Positions 1-8,704 of a stretch of 64,000 nucleotides of DNA are shown here, piece by piece; the first letter of the stretch is position 1, and each line of letters opens with the position of its first letter. The notes beneath the pieces are model-generated. The model was not told where the DNA came from. It made no database searches and saw only the letters and a program-made list of their open reading frames with translations. Position numbers and translations under genes: made by a program. Source of the DNA: JBBQXH01 sp963710975 (GTDB taxonomy: Bacteria > Actinomycetota > Thermoleophilia > Gaiellales > Gaiellaceae); contig CAVQCG010000006.1 of assembly GCA_963710975.1 (NCBI GenBank), positions 43,533 to 107,532 on the forward strand, read 5' to 3'.

Positions 1-934
1 TATTGCGTCGATCAGCGTGCTCGCGCTTCTTTCGGGCGGCGCCTTCTCGAACGCTCGGCCTGCATTCTTCCTCGTCCCGGTGGCCGTCGCGTTCCGCTTC
101 CGTCCACTGTTCACGAGTGTCGCGGTCGTCGTAACGACGGCCGCCTACGTCATCCAGGCGGTCGCTCATCCCGCGGTGCACCAACCAGAGGCAGTCCGCT
201 TCGTCGTCACCCAGGCGGGTTTCCTCGCCTGGGTCGGCGTCGCCTGCGCCCTCCTTTCGATGCTGCTCGCCAGGAGGACGGGACTGGGTCGAGCAGCTGG
301 CCGAGGCGAGGTCGCACCTGCTCAGCGACGCGCTCGAAGCGGAGCAACGTGAACGCAAGGCGCTCGCGGACGCGCTCCACGATCATGCTCTCCAGAACCT
401 CCTCTCCGTGCGTCACATACTCGAGGAAGTCGGCGAATCGGTCTCCCATCCCGCTCTCGCTCGCGCCGACGAGGCGCTCGTGGAGACGATCGGGCAGCTG
501 CGCGATGCCGTATTCGACCTCCACCCGTACGTGCTCGAGGAAGCCGGGCTCGAGGCCGCGCTTCGCTCGTTCGCGCAGCGGGCGGCGAGCCGAGCACACC
601 TGGAGTTGAGGCTCGACCTGCGATACCCGGAGCGCCACCCGCAGGAGCAGCTCCTCTTCTCGGCGGCGCGAGAGTCATGGCCAACGTCGTCCAGCATGCT
701 CAGGCCACCGAGATGAAGCTCGACCTCGTCGGCGAGGCCGGCGAGCTCGCGCTGACCGTCGAGGACAACGGCCGAGGGTTCTCGCTCGAGCGGCTGGCGG
801 AAAGCCTTCGGGATGGCCATGTCGGGCTCGCGGCCCAGCGTCATCGCATCGAGGCAGCAGGCGGCCGAATGGACATCGCGTCGGCCCCGGGTGGCGGAAC
901 GCGTGTGGACATTCGACTGCCGAGCTCGACCTGA
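1..934 (+). pseudogene. Sensor histidine kinase (HisKA_3/HATPase_c), 5' end outside window, two frameshifts
   Basis: The reading frame is open at the left edge, so the true start lies outside. An N-terminal part with about three hydrophobic segments (positions 17-280) leads to a NarL/DesK-type dimerisation region with the motif ALHDHALQNLL near 375-405, whose first His is the likely phosphoacceptor. A HATPase_c domain follows (NVVQHA as N-box near 680, EDNGRGF as G1 box near 765). The three parts lie in different frames. One extra G in the GGG run near 284 and one missing base near 667 would restore a continuous protein. No partner response regulator is visible downstream. Either a decayed kinase or, as elsewhere in this window, base-call indels; the domain assignment itself is solid. 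Confidence 0.75.
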
Positions 935-971
935 CGACCTGAATGGATGCCGCCTGGGGAAGGAGTTCGTG

Positions 972-1330
972 GTGCTGCTCGAGCTGGGAAACCCTGTTCG
1001 CTGCATCGATGGGTGAGGTGCGAACTCGCAGACATCGTCATCGACCCGACCATGAAGTGTGTGACGCATCTGGTCGTCGAGCCGCACCATCGACATGCGC
1101 TGGCCCGGATCGTGCCGGTCGAGCTCGCACAGGCTCTGGCGAACCGATCCGGGATCGCGCTCAGCCTGACGATCGAGGAAGTGCGCCGGCTTGCGCCTCT
1201 GCAGGAGTCGACCTATCTCCGGACGAGTTCCCCGTGAACGATCCGGACTGGGACGTCGGCGTGCAGGACGTTCTCGCCTTCCCGTACTACGGCGAGCCAT
1301 ATTCTGCTCGCGGTCATGGCTGGGCGACTG
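972..1330 (+). pseudogene. PRC-barrel-like protein, truncated and frameshifted
   Basis: A GTG at 972 sits 6 bases after AAGGAG and opens a protein beginning MLLELGNPVRCIDG. It continues, after a shift near 1014, as ELADIVIDPTMKCVTHLVVE, the look of a PRC-barrel strand pattern, and after a second shift near 1208 as DEFPVNDPDWDVGVQDV. One missing C in a CCC run explains the second shift. Related proteins usually have a second barrel half, but here coding potential ends near 1320 where the convergent protease gene begins, so the C-terminal half is absent. It is therefore probably a genuine remnant even if the small indels are errors. No function can be assigned. Confidence 0.5.
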
Positions 1331-2480
1331 CTGATCCCGAGCCGGGTTGGCGCGGCCGTCGCCCGGGCGGCCGTCGCTTTCCGGCTCGGAGCGCTTCCGT
1401 GACCTCCCGGGCAGAAACGATCCCAGCGACGTTTCCGCCGTCGAGCACGAGAGCGCTGTCCCGGCCGGCGCTCGCCAGGGCGAGCACTGCGTCCGGGGCT
1501 GGCTCGTCCAGCTCGAGTACCGTCACCTGATCGAGGCGCAGCATGCGATCGCGGACACGCAAGGTCGTCCACTCGCCGCTCGTCATGCCGGGAAGTCGCA
1601 GTGGCGACTGCAGGATTCCGACTGGCCGGAGGCCGTCGAGCACCGGATACGCGGCCGAGCGATCGTCTCCGGGCACCTCCGCCATGAAGTCGCGGAGCGT
1701 CTCGTCGGCCTGCGCCGTGATCGGATGGAGGTTCATCAGGTCGGCGACCACGAGGCCTTCGAGGGCGCTGCGCAGCGAGACCAGACGCGCCTCGCTGCGG
1801 GCGCCGATCAGAACGAACCAGCCGATGAGAGCAAGCCACATGCCGCCGAAGGTACCCACGAAGAAGACGATCACCACGCCCGCCGCAATCATCAGCCAGC
1901 CGATGCCGATCCCTGTCGTGGCGGCGATCCGCGTCGCCCAGGAGAGGTCGCCCCTGACTTGCCACAGCGCCGACCGGAAGATCCGGCCGCCGTCGAGGGG
2001 CAACGCGGGAAGCAGGTTGAAGACGAGTAGCACGAGGTTGATGTAGCCGAGCCAGGCAAAGACGCCGTCGATCGCCGGAGCGAAATGGGTGAGCGCGCCA
2101 GCGGCGACGAAGCTGGCGGCGAGAGCAGCGGTGACGAGTGGTCCGGCGATAGCGATCCGGAACTCGGCGCCCGCGCTCGGGAACAGTCCGCGAAAGCGAG
2201 CGACGCCGCCGAGGAGCCAGAGAGTGATCCCCTCGATCTCGACACCTTCGCGCCGCGCCTGAAGCGCATGGCCGAGCTCATGAAGAAGGAGCGAGCCGAA
2301 GAAGAGCAGCGCTGCGGCAACCGCCATCGCCACGTAGGTCGCCGTCGCGAGGCCCGGGTTCGTTGAGGGGAAGACCGAGGCGGCGAGCGACCAGACGAAC
2401 AGACCGAAGATGAAGAGCCATGTCCAGTTGAGCCCGACCGGGACTCCCGCTATGCGGCCGAGCCGAAGAGTGCTGTTCAT
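1314..2480 (-). CDS. Site-2-type M50 metalloprotease with CBS-pair tail
   Basis: A 388-residue polytopic membrane protein of the RseP/SpoIVFB-like M50 family, which cuts substrates inside the membrane. The zinc-binding HELGH is at residues 67-71 in a hydrophobic helix, and the second active-site motif NLLPALPLDGG is at about 155-165. Residues from about 240 onward form a soluble region resembling two CBS modules (VADLMNLHPITAQADETL, then VRDRMLRLDQVTVLELDEPA), as in the Rip3 subgroup; such modules usually sense adenine nucleotides. The C-terminus is basic and proline-rich. It stands alone on its strand, so the substrate (often an anti-sigma factor) is not indicated by neighbours. The family is clear; the biological target is unknown. 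Confidence 0.9.
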   Translation of the reverse strand: MNSTLRLGRIAGVPVGLNWTWLFIFGLFVWSLAASVFPSTNPGLATATYVAMAVAAALLFFGSLLLHELGHALQARREGVEIEGITLWLLGGVARFRGLFPSAGAEFRIAIAGPLVTAALAASFVAAGALTHFAPAIDGVFAWLGYINLVLLVFNLLPALPLDGGRIFRSALWQVRGDLSWATRIAATTGIGIGWLMIAAGVVIVFFVGTFGGMWLALIGWFVLIGARSEARLVSLRSALEGLVVADLMNLHPITAQADETLRDFMAEVPGDDRSAAYPVLDGLRPVGILQSPLRLPGMTSGEWTTLRVRDRMLRLDQVTVLELDEPAPDAVLALASAGRDSALVLDGGNVAGIVSAREVTEALRAGKRRPPGRRPRQPGSGSAVAQP

Positions 2481-2930
2481 GACATCTCCTCACAATCGTG
2501 TGCCGTGGCAGCCGTAGATTGCTCTTGATGGGGGCGCGACGGGATCGGCCAACCAGGTGGTCTCGTCGTCGTACCTGCATCCACCGATCGGCCAGTCCGA
2601 CCTGACGTCCGAGCGATGGGTCGGCTCACTGCCGACCGAGGCTTCCACGCCTAGGCCGATCGCGACACTCGACACAGACACTGTGAGTGACCATCGGCGA
2701 GATGGCTCGATGACAACGCGACGAACTCTCCCGGGTGAGCTTGCAAGGCCCACCGCAGGAGAGTTCGCTGCGGCTCTGACGTCGTCCTCAACTGGTGTCC
2801 GGTGGTCTCACACGTCAACCACCACCCCGGGCTGCAGCGCCACCTCGACGTCCCTTGTCATCAGCGCGCTGGCGGCAATCCCGAACCATGACGTGCTCCT
2901 TCTCGCTGACACGTGGGTCGTACCACTTGG
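2481..2930. other. 450-base stretch without a supported gene
   Basis: Several frames are open here but none has a ribosome binding site, a recognisable domain, or a hydrophobicity pattern that looks like protein. On the minus strand a short tail ending in QPGVVVDV then stop (about 2810-2890) has a protein-like look and could be the remnant of a lost gene, but it cannot be assigned. The region should contain the upstream signals of the protease that starts at 2480. Confidence 0.4.
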
Positions 2931-3266
2931 TCAGCTGCCGGTCAGCGCGCCCTTGATGCCTGCATCGTGACCTGGCACGAGATTGGCGATCTCGTAGAAG
3001 TCGGGCCGGGGTTCGACGAACCCGGCTCCGAACGTGTCGCGTACCGCTGGCCCGAGGCGCTTCTCACCGAACCGCGTGAATTTGTCCTTTGTCTCCCAGA
3101 TGTCGTACACGTACCAGCCGTCCGGGGCGGGGCCGGCACTGTGTACGAGCAATCCGTCCGGCGCGTCCCTGGAGTCGAACGGGTAATGGCCGAACAGCTT
3201 CTTGTTGATCTGCTCGTACTGCTCTCTCTTGACGCCGGGCATCGTCAGAAGGACTCCGACAGCCAT
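2931..3266 (-). CDS. Small dimeric alpha/beta-barrel (ABM-like) protein
   Basis: The start at 3266 is fixed by AAGGAGGT five bases upstream of the ATG; the frame is open further upstream but that part is low-complexity and has no site. The 111-residue product begins MAVGVLLTMPGVKREQYEQI and carries GWYVYDIWETKDKFTRFGEKRL near residues 50-71, the strand/helix pattern of ferredoxin-like ABM or stress-response A/B-barrel proteins. Such proteins are usually small cytoplasmic dimers, sometimes oxygenases and often of unknown role. There is no operon partner. Fold assignment is moderately supported; function is unknown. Confidence 0.7.
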   Translation of the reverse strand: MAVGVLLTMPGVKREQYEQINKKLFGHYPFDSRDAPDGLLVHSAGPAPDGWYVYDIWETKDKFTRFGEKRLGPAVRDTFGAGFVEPRPDFYEIANLVPGHDAGIKGALTGS

Positions 3267-3438
3267 GCTGTACCTCCTTCGATCGTCGAGTTGCTGGTGT
3301 CGAACTACATCGAGAGTAGGCTCCGGGTTGCCTTGCGGGGATCGACCGATCGGCGGATCGGCGGGACGAGATCGACGCCACCTCCGGCTGTCCGTGGTGG
3401 TCCGCCTTCCGGCCTCGTCGTCATCATTTTCCGGGAGC

Positions 3439-4149
3439 GTGACCGCTGATCCGACCGAAGCAGATGCCGATAGCTTGCGTGCGGCGATGCGCGACGCGCG
3501 CAACGACGCGGCGCCCTTTTCGTTCGTAGCGGCCGGACTCCTCATCGTGCTCGCGCTCGTGAGCAGGCATGCGCGCTGGGAGCTGCTCGGGCATCAGCTC
3601 TGGTGGATCTGGCTCGTGCTCGCTGTCCCGTACGTCCTTCTCGGCAGCGCGCTGTTGGTGGGCGTGGGACGGATCGTCCGCCACGACCGTAGACGGGAGT
3701 TCGTGATCGCGCTCCTCACGCTCGTCGTGGTCTTCACGGTCATCGGTGTCGCGATCCTGATCGCGACGTTGGTCTCTCACTCGGGAAGTGCCATGACCGG
3801 TCGGGAGCTCCTGCTCACGGGCGCTACGGTGTGGCTGGCCAATGCGATCGCCTTTGGCCTCGTCTTCTGGGAGCTCGACTGCGGTGGGCCCGTCGCGCGT
3901 GCGCTCTCGACGTCTCCCCGCAAGCCCGATTTTCAGTTCCCCCAGGACGAGAACCCCCAGCTGGCGCGCGACGCGTGGGCCCCTCGCCTGTGGGATTTTC
4001 TGTACTTGTCGCTCACGAACTCGATCGCGTTCAGCCCGACCGATGCGATGCCCCTCACGCGGTCGGCCAAATCGTTGATGGCAGCGGAATCCGGACTCGC
4101 TGCCCTCACCGTTCTCTTGCTCGCGGCACGAGCCGTCAACATCCTTTGA
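3439..4149 (+). CDS. Conserved four-to-six-helix membrane protein, unknown function
   Basis: GTG at 3439 is the likely start (MTADPTEADADSLRAAMRDARND); the frame is open upstream without a site. The 236-residue product has hydrophobic helices at about 34-53, 60-85, 96-120 and 130-155 and a last one at the C-terminus. Between them lies a conserved-looking segment FQFPQDENPQ followed by LWDFLYLSLTNSIAFSPTD, MPLTR and a terminal helix. The layout (an aromatic/Asn/Ser-rich re-entrant-like stretch before the last helix) resembles DUF1345-type and ion-channel-like membrane proteins, but I cannot name the family firmly. It is transcribed alone, 196 bases before the next gene. Confidence 0.7.
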   Translation: MTADPTEADADSLRAAMRDARNDAAPFSFVAAGLLIVLALVSRHARWELLGHQLWWIWLVLAVPYVLLGSALLVGVGRIVRHDRRREFVIALLTLVVVFTVIGVAILIATLVSHSGSAMTGRELLLTGATVWLANAIAFGLVFWELDCGGPVARALSTSPRKPDFQFPQDENPQLARDAWAPRLWDFLYLSLTNSIAFSPTDAMPLTRSAKSLMAAESGLAALTVLLLAARAVNIL

Positions 4150-4345
4150 TCGCCGTGCCCGGTAGGTGCCGGCGACGGCGAGCAGTTCGAGCGCGAACCA
4201 CCCGGCGCGCCCGTCATGTGCTCGACTCCCCGTTCTCCTGGCTGAGCCGTTTCGACGAGACCTGGTGAGAATGACGTCGTAGCCAGCCATTACCCGGATT
4301 CGCCGCAGCCCGCCAGCCCAGCTCAACAGAGCTGTCTGGCAGGCT

Positions 4346-5386
4346 GTGAACCTGGTGCAGGCAAAGGTCAGCGGCGCGCGGGCGTGGAGGAAGCCCGTCG
4401 TACGGGCGCTCACCCTGATTGTCACAGGGGTTTCGCTGTACCTGCTCGCGCCGAAGCTGATCGCTGTTTTCGCGTCCTGGCGTACTGTGATCGACCTCAG
4501 TCCGGCCTGGCTCGCCGCGGTCTTCCTCCTCGAGAGCGCGAGCTTCGTCTCGCTCTGGGACTTGCAGCGGATCACACTGCGTACCAGCAGCTGGTTCGTT
4601 GTGGGATCCTCACAGCTCGCTGGAAACGCCTTCGGGCACATCGTTCCGGGTGGCCCGGCCACGGCGAGCGCGCTGCAATTCCAGATGCTGACGAGGGCCG
4701 GCGTGCCCGGGGCGGTGGTAGCGAGCGGCCTGGCCGCAACTTCTGCGCTTGCGGCCGGAATCGTACTGGCACTTCCGGTTCTCGCCGTCCCCGCCGTTCT
4801 CACCGGCGCGCCGATCAACCGGAGCCTCGCGGAAGCCCTCGTCGCCGGGGTGACCGCGTTCGCCCTTCTCGTCGTAATTGCGGCCGTCTGCCTCGCAACG
4901 ACCAGACCGCTTGGGCTCGTCGCGGAGGTGGTTCAGGGTCTCCGCAACCGCGTCCGCCGGCACCGGCCACCCGTAGCCGACTACGCCGAGCGGACCCTGC
5001 GCGAGCGCGACGCGCTACGGCAAACACTGGGCGATCATCGATGGCATGCGCTCGTCGCCGCTGTGGGCAACACCGGCCTCGACTACCTCGCACTCCTCGC
5101 CGCGCTGGCCGCGGCGGGTAGCCGTGCGCCGCCATCGCTCGTGCTGCTCGCGTACGTTGCGGGTGTACTGCTCAGCTTGATCCCGTTCACGCCGGGTGGC
5201 CTCGGGTTCGTGGAGGCTGGGCTTACCGGGATGCTGGTGCTCGCCGGTGTGGGGGCCGCCGACGCCGTCGTGGCCACGCTTGTGTACCGGCTCGCTTCCT
5301 TCTGGTTGCCAATGCCGGCCGGCCTTGTCGGCTACCTCATTTTCCGCCGGCGCTATGCCGGCACGGGGGCAGAGTCACGCGGCTGA
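4346..5386 (+). CDS. Flippase-like integral membrane protein (lysylphosphatidylglycerol synthase TM region / UPF0104)
   Basis: A 346-residue protein with about eight hydrophobic helices starting at GTG 4346. The block IPFTPGGLGFVEAGLTGML around residues 274-292 is typical of the YbhN/AglD/MprF-type TM domain, and SQLAGNAFGHIVPGGPATASA around 88-108 is the usual first conserved block (cited here in part). Members move or help synthesise lipid-linked polar head groups and are often near glycosyltransferases. No such neighbour is present here, so the substrate is open. It lacks the soluble aminoacyl-transferase domain of MprF. A small 5-bp hairpin (AGCTC-AACA-GAGCT, 4320-4333) lies just before the start. 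Confidence 0.85.
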   Translation: MNLVQAKVSGARAWRKPVVRALTLIVTGVSLYLLAPKLIAVFASWRTVIDLSPAWLAAVFLLESASFVSLWDLQRITLRTSSWFVVGSSQLAGNAFGHIVPGGPATASALQFQMLTRAGVPGAVVASGLAATSALAAGIVLALPVLAVPAVLTGAPINRSLAEALVAGVTAFALLVVIAAVCLATTRPLGLVAEVVQGLRNRVRRHRPPVADYAERTLRERDALRQTLGDHRWHALVAAVGNTGLDYLALLAALAAAGSRAPPSLVLLAYVAGVLLSLIPFTPGGLGFVEAGLTGMLVLAGVGAADAVVATLVYRLASFWLPMPAGLVGYLIFRRRYAGTGAESRG

Positions 5387-5692
5387 TCAGGCTGCAACAG
5401 GGCTCGCGGCTCGTGTGTCGAGGCCGAACCGCGTTGTACCAGGACGGAGGATCACGAGCTCTTTCTCCGAGGAGATCTCCTTGACCGCCTCGACGGGAAC
5501 GAGGAAGACGACGATCCGGCCGACCTTCACGCTCAGCGAAACCGGGCGGCCGTTGCACGGATCGAGCTGGACGTTCTCGACGAGCCCCAGATAGCCGTCT
5601 TCCGAGCGAACACGGAATCCGGCGCAGCGAGCAAGTAGATCCTCGGTGGCGAGACCGGGGAAGGGTATGGAGGAGAAGTTCGTCGAAACCAT
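5387..5692 (-). CDS. PRC-barrel-like small protein
   Basis: About 101 residues from the ATG at 5692 (MVSTNFSSIPFPGL), preceded by GGGAG eight bases upstream; a GTG nine bases earlier is the alternative. The core reads CAGFRVRSEDGYLGLVENV, then VSLSVKVGRIVVFLVPVEAV, the alternating strand pattern of a PRC barrel (first strand with a G-x-V step, last strand with IPxxAV-like spacing). Such domains bind partner proteins or RNA. Two other PRC-like genes occur in this window (972-1330 and 58678-58956), so this may be a small paralogous group. Function unknown. Confidence 0.6.
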   Translation of the reverse strand: MVSTNFSSIPFPGLATEDLLARCAGFRVRSEDGYLGLVENVQLDPCNGRPVSLSVKVGRIVVFLVPVEAVKEISSEKELVILRPGTTRFGLDTRAASPVAA

Positions 5693-5953
5693 CGTGAGCA
5701 CTCCCTTCGATTACGAGCTGTCCGCAATCTTCGAACCTGCGGTCTGACCTGCAACGAAGCATGGGCCGCAACCCAGGCAATAACGATCCGCCGATCGGAC
5801 GATGCCTCGGATGACGGCGACGAGTCACAGAGCGTGTGCCCCGTGACTGCTGGCCAGGCCGAGCACATCGGCACGCCTGACGCGAGGCTTCACCTCACCG
5901 ATCGTCCGAACGGCCGATGGTGGGCACGGGTCACCGCGCAGAGACTTTCGGGT

Positions 5954-6187
5954 ATGACCGGATACGACACCGATACCCCGCATCTCTCGGTCGAGCTCCG
6001 GCACGAGATCGGCCGTTTGGCATCCCACCCTCTCCGTGAGATCAGACGGCTGGAGCACGAGGCTGAGGTCGGCGAGAACGCAGCGACTCCCCTGATCCTG
6101 GTTGCGGGGATGGCGGTCTTCGCGTGGGCGCTGGTGGCGATCGTCGTTGTCGTGGCATTCGGTGCGGCGGCGCTACTCACACGATGA
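5954..6187 (+). CDS. Small single-pass membrane protein, unknown
   Basis: The best start is ATG 5954 (MTGYDTDTPHLSVELRHEIG); the frame is open to 5834 but the extra 40 residues look non-coding. The 77-residue product has a charged helix (residues 8-40) that begins LRHEIGRLASHPLREIRRLE, and then one membrane helix near the C-terminus (LILVAGMAVFAWALVAIVVV). No family is recognised. The charged amphipathic helix followed by a C-terminal anchor suggests a cytoplasmic head tethered to the membrane. No convincing ribosome binding site is visible. Confidence 0.5.
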   Translation: MTGYDTDTPHLSVELRHEIGRLASHPLREIRRLEHEAEVGENAATPLILVAGMAVFAWALVAIVVVVAFGAAALLTR

Positions 6188-6320
6188 TCTCGCCGAGACG
6201 TTCCCCAACTCCCCAGGAGAGCCGGACGACCAGGCCCTACCTAGGACTGGGTTGTCACTGGGATCGTTGTCCGCGTCGCGCAGGTCGTGGTGCCAGATCG
6301 TTGGCTTCGAGTTCGGGATC

Positions 6321-6890
6321 TCAGGGTCGGTACTGCTGGGCGATCCTCATCACGGTGTCTACCTTGACCGTTATCCACACACCCGAGTCCAAGGGCTCGA
6401 ACAAGTCGATGTTGCTCGTACCGTCAACGATCTTCGCCAACTCTGCGACCGTTATCGATGTTGCGCCGAAATCGGCCGGGTCGCCACTCTTGGTCAGGAC
6501 GGTGACATCGGCGTCGTTCGGGACGAGGTATGTGAGGAGCCGGTGCCCTTCCTCGACAACGTAGTTGTCGTTCGGCACAGGCTGGCCGGGCTCGACCGCG
6601 CCATCCTCGGCAGCAGCGGTGTTCGCCGTCTCTCCTGACAGGAACCAGGCAGGGTCGAACCGCATCTCGTAGTGGTCACCTTTGGGCGTCAGCGACGAGA
6701 TGTGGCCGTACTGGACGACCTCACTCGGAGAGGCGACCGCCGGGTTGGAAACCGTCTCTGTCTCGGTGACCGTCGTGGTTGTCCCACACCCAGCTGCTAC
6801 GACGACCAGGACTGTGAGAACGATCGCGACGCCGACGGCGCGGAACACAGATCGAGTGTACTCCCGTCCATTCACGATTTCGTCGCCCAC
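6321..6890 (-). CDS. Secreted lipoprotein, unknown function
   Basis: The N-terminus has a basic stretch, a hydrophobic core (VGVAIVLTVLVVVAAG) and a lipobox VAAGC, so Cys at about residue 35 should be lipidated and the mature protein anchored outside the membrane. A Thr/Val-rich linker (TTTTVTETETVSN) follows, then a compact domain of about 130 residues with no recognised motif. GTG 6890 is used here; inner GTG codons at 6872 or 6848 would give a more normal signal-peptide length, and the last is quite possible. It is divergent from the gene at 6986. Role unknown. Confidence 0.7.
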   Translation of the reverse strand: MGDEIVNGREYTRSVFRAVGVAIVLTVLVVVAAGCGTTTTVTETETVSNPAVASPSEVVQYGHISSLTPKGDHYEMRFDPAWFLSGETANTAAAEDGAVEPGQPVPNDNYVVEEGHRLLTYLVPNDADVTVLTKSGDPADFGATSITVAELAKIVDGTSNIDLFEPLDSGVWITVKVDTVMRIAQQYRP

Positions 6891-6970
6891 TCGCTATCCA
6901 CAGCTTGTCCACATCGGTGTGGATCGTGAGTTCGTGCGCATTGCCTCTGGCGCGAAGCCGTTTCGAGGAG

Positions 6971-6976
6971 TAGCCT
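6971..6976 (+). promoter_or_regulatory. -10 box TAGCCT, near-leaderless
   Basis: TAGCCT lies nine bases before the GTG at 6986, so transcription should begin within three bases of the start codon, and no Shine-Dalgarno is present. It fits the TANNNT pattern seen before several other operon heads in this window. Confidence 0.4.
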
Positions 6977-6985
6977 CACGCCAGC

Positions 6986-7312
6986 GTGAACGAAGAGGAG
7001 TTCGAAAGTCTGCGGCGGTGGGGAGAATCGCTCGGCGATGATCCCCGCCCCGAGGTCAGGGCGGCCGGTAAGGCCATCCATCTCCTTGCCCGAGAGGTCG
7101 ACCGGCTGCAGGTCGAGCTCTGGCACGCACGCATCGGTGTCGCGCCGGGCGCCGAGAACGGCGAGAGCCCCGCGGATGCAGAGACGGTCGTTCCGGGGTC
7201 AGAGCCTGCGCTGGAACAGGACCTCCAGTCGACGTTCTCGCGGGTCGCCCGGCGCCTCACGCGCCGCGGGTCTTTCACCGCACGTGAAGAACGGGGCGCT
7301 ACTCGGTGGTGA
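6986..7312 (+). CDS. Small acidic protein with coiled-coil look, unknown
   Basis: GTG 6986 opens a 108-residue soluble protein (MNEEEFESLRRWGESLGDDP). Residues 23-45 (EVRAAGKAIHLLAREVDRLQ) have heptad-like spacing suggesting a coiled coil; the C-terminus is basic. No known domain is recognised. Its last 14 bases overlap the convergent gene ending at 7299. No ribosome binding site is visible, but a -10-like TAGCCT lies nine bases before the start, which fits leaderless translation. Confidence 0.55.
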   Translation: MNEEEFESLRRWGESLGDDPRPEVRAAGKAIHLLAREVDRLQVELWHARIGVAPGAENGESPADAETVVPGSEPALEQDLQSTFSRVARRLTRRGSFTAREERGATRW

Positions 7313-8597
7313 CGGTCTGACCGCCGGTGCCGGTGCCCTCGAGCGGCACCTGATGGATCGACTGCTTCGCGTTCGTCGCGACCGTCAGGAGCGCTGAGCT
7401 ATCGCCGGCGGTGCTCGGCTGGAACACGATCTCGATCGTGCATGTCGCGCCCGGCGCGACCTTCTTCTCCGTCGAGCACGTTCCGTCCGAGCCGATCGTG
7501 AAGTCACCCTGGTTCGGGCCGCTGATTCCGATGGCCTCGAGCGAGAGCTGACCTGTCCCCGTGTTTCGCAGCGTGACCGTCTGCGGGTCGCTCTGCGTAT
7601 CGACGTCGACCGGGCCGAAATCGACCGGTTTGGTCGGGAGCTGCACCTTCGGTTGCCCGACCCCCGTTCCGCGGAGCTCGATCTGCGCCGGGCTTCCCTG
7701 AGCATCGTGCTTGACCACGAGCATCGCGTTCGCCTGTCCGACCTCAGCGGGCTTGAACGACACCGCGATCGTGCACGCCGCGCCCGCCTTCAGCTTCGTA
7801 TCGGTCGAACAGGTCGACTTGTTCGTGATCGTGAACGAGTCGGCGGCGGCTCCCTGGACGCTGAAGCCCTCGAAGGCGAGCGGCGCGTTGCCCGCGTTCG
7901 TGATGCTCACCTTGCGGGCCTCGGTCTTGCCGAGCTTGACGCTTCCGAAATCGAGCCGCGTCGTCTCGACGACGACGGCGGGATTTCCAGTGCCCGTGCC
8001 CGAAAGAGCCACCGACGCGGGCGCCGCCCCCGCATCGAAGCTGATCACCAGGCTTGCTGTGCGATCGCCCCGAGCCTTCGGCTTGAACCGCACCGAGACC
8101 GTGCAGGACTCGTCGCCGTTGAGCGGCGCCTCCGTCGTGCAGGTCGTCCCGTTCTTCGGGATCCCGAAGTCCTTCTTGTCCGTGCCCTGGATGGAGATCT
8201 TCGCGATCCCGACGGCTGTCGAGCCGCTGTTCGTCAGCGTCACGGTCTGCGCGGCGCTCTTCTTGCCGAGGTCCTCGTCGCCGAAGTCGACGCTCGAGGA
8301 GCTCAGAGCGACCGTGTCGGACGCCGTCTCGGTGTCGCTCGAGCGGAAGGCGAGATACCAGATCAGGAAGCCCGCGAGGGCGAGGAGCGCGACGATGCCG
8401 GCGATGACCCAGCCCTTGTAGCTGGGCTCGGGCGGCCGCCTCCCGGCGGGTGGCCTCTTGGGTCGTGCCCGGTAGGTCGCCGTTGCGTCAGGGTCGGTGG
8501 GAGAGGCGCTGAATGGATCTCCCTCGGAAGGCGAGGGCAGCGGCTGGTCTCCCGGGCTCGGGGACGGCGGCGGGGAACCGGGGTCATCGGGAGTCAC
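7299..8597 (-). CDS. Membrane-anchored protein with three HYDIN/ASPM-type (choice-of-anchor D) Ig-like repeats
   Basis: A 432-residue protein. Residues 1-60 are Pro/Ser/Arg-rich and presumably cytoplasmic, a single helix (WVIAGIVALLALAGFLIWYL) spans about 64-84, and the rest is three tandem domains of about 105 residues. Each begins with a V/LDFGxVxxG motif (VDFGDEDLGKK, LDFGSVKLGKT, VDFGPVDVDTQ), has a VTLTNSG/ITNAGNAPL/LRNTGTGQL strand, and a Cys pair about 14-18 residues apart near C(S/T)TE and SCTV/ACTI/TCTI that could form a disulfide. Repeats end in LxGTGxG. This is the ASPM-SPD-2-HYDIN fold, usually extracytoplasmic adhesion or scaffold modules in bacteria. The role here is not indicated by neighbours. 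Confidence 0.85.
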   Translation of the reverse strand: MTPDDPGSPPPSPSPGDQPLPSPSEGDPFSASPTDPDATATYRARPKRPPAGRRPPEPSYKGWVIAGIVALLALAGFLIWYLAFRSSDTETASDTVALSSSSVDFGDEDLGKKSAAQTVTLTNSGSTAVGIAKISIQGTDKKDFGIPKNGTTCTTEAPLNGDESCTVSVRFKPKARGDRTASLVISFDAGAAPASVALSGTGTGNPAVVVETTRLDFGSVKLGKTEARKVSITNAGNAPLAFEGFSVQGAAADSFTITNKSTCSTDTKLKAGAACTIAVSFKPAEVGQANAMLVVKHDAQGSPAQIELRGTGVGQPKVQLPTKPVDFGPVDVDTQSDPQTVTLRNTGTGQLSLEAIGISGPNQGDFTIGSDGTCSTEKKVAPGATCTIEIVFQPSTAGDSSALLTVATNAKQSIHQVPLEGTGTGGQTVTTE

Positions 8598-8704
8598 TGG
8601 TGGCAGTCGGGTAGACCCGGACTGAAGTCAGGATAGAGCCGGGCCTGGACGTTCACTTCGGCGTCGTCGAGCATCGTCCTACCTGATGCGGCTCGGCCGG
8701 CTGT

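Noticed and set aside
2557..2970. A possible 137-residue gene on the plus strand
   Set aside because: No ribosome site, Ser/Thr-rich composition without structure pattern, and it runs into the opposite-strand ABM-like gene.
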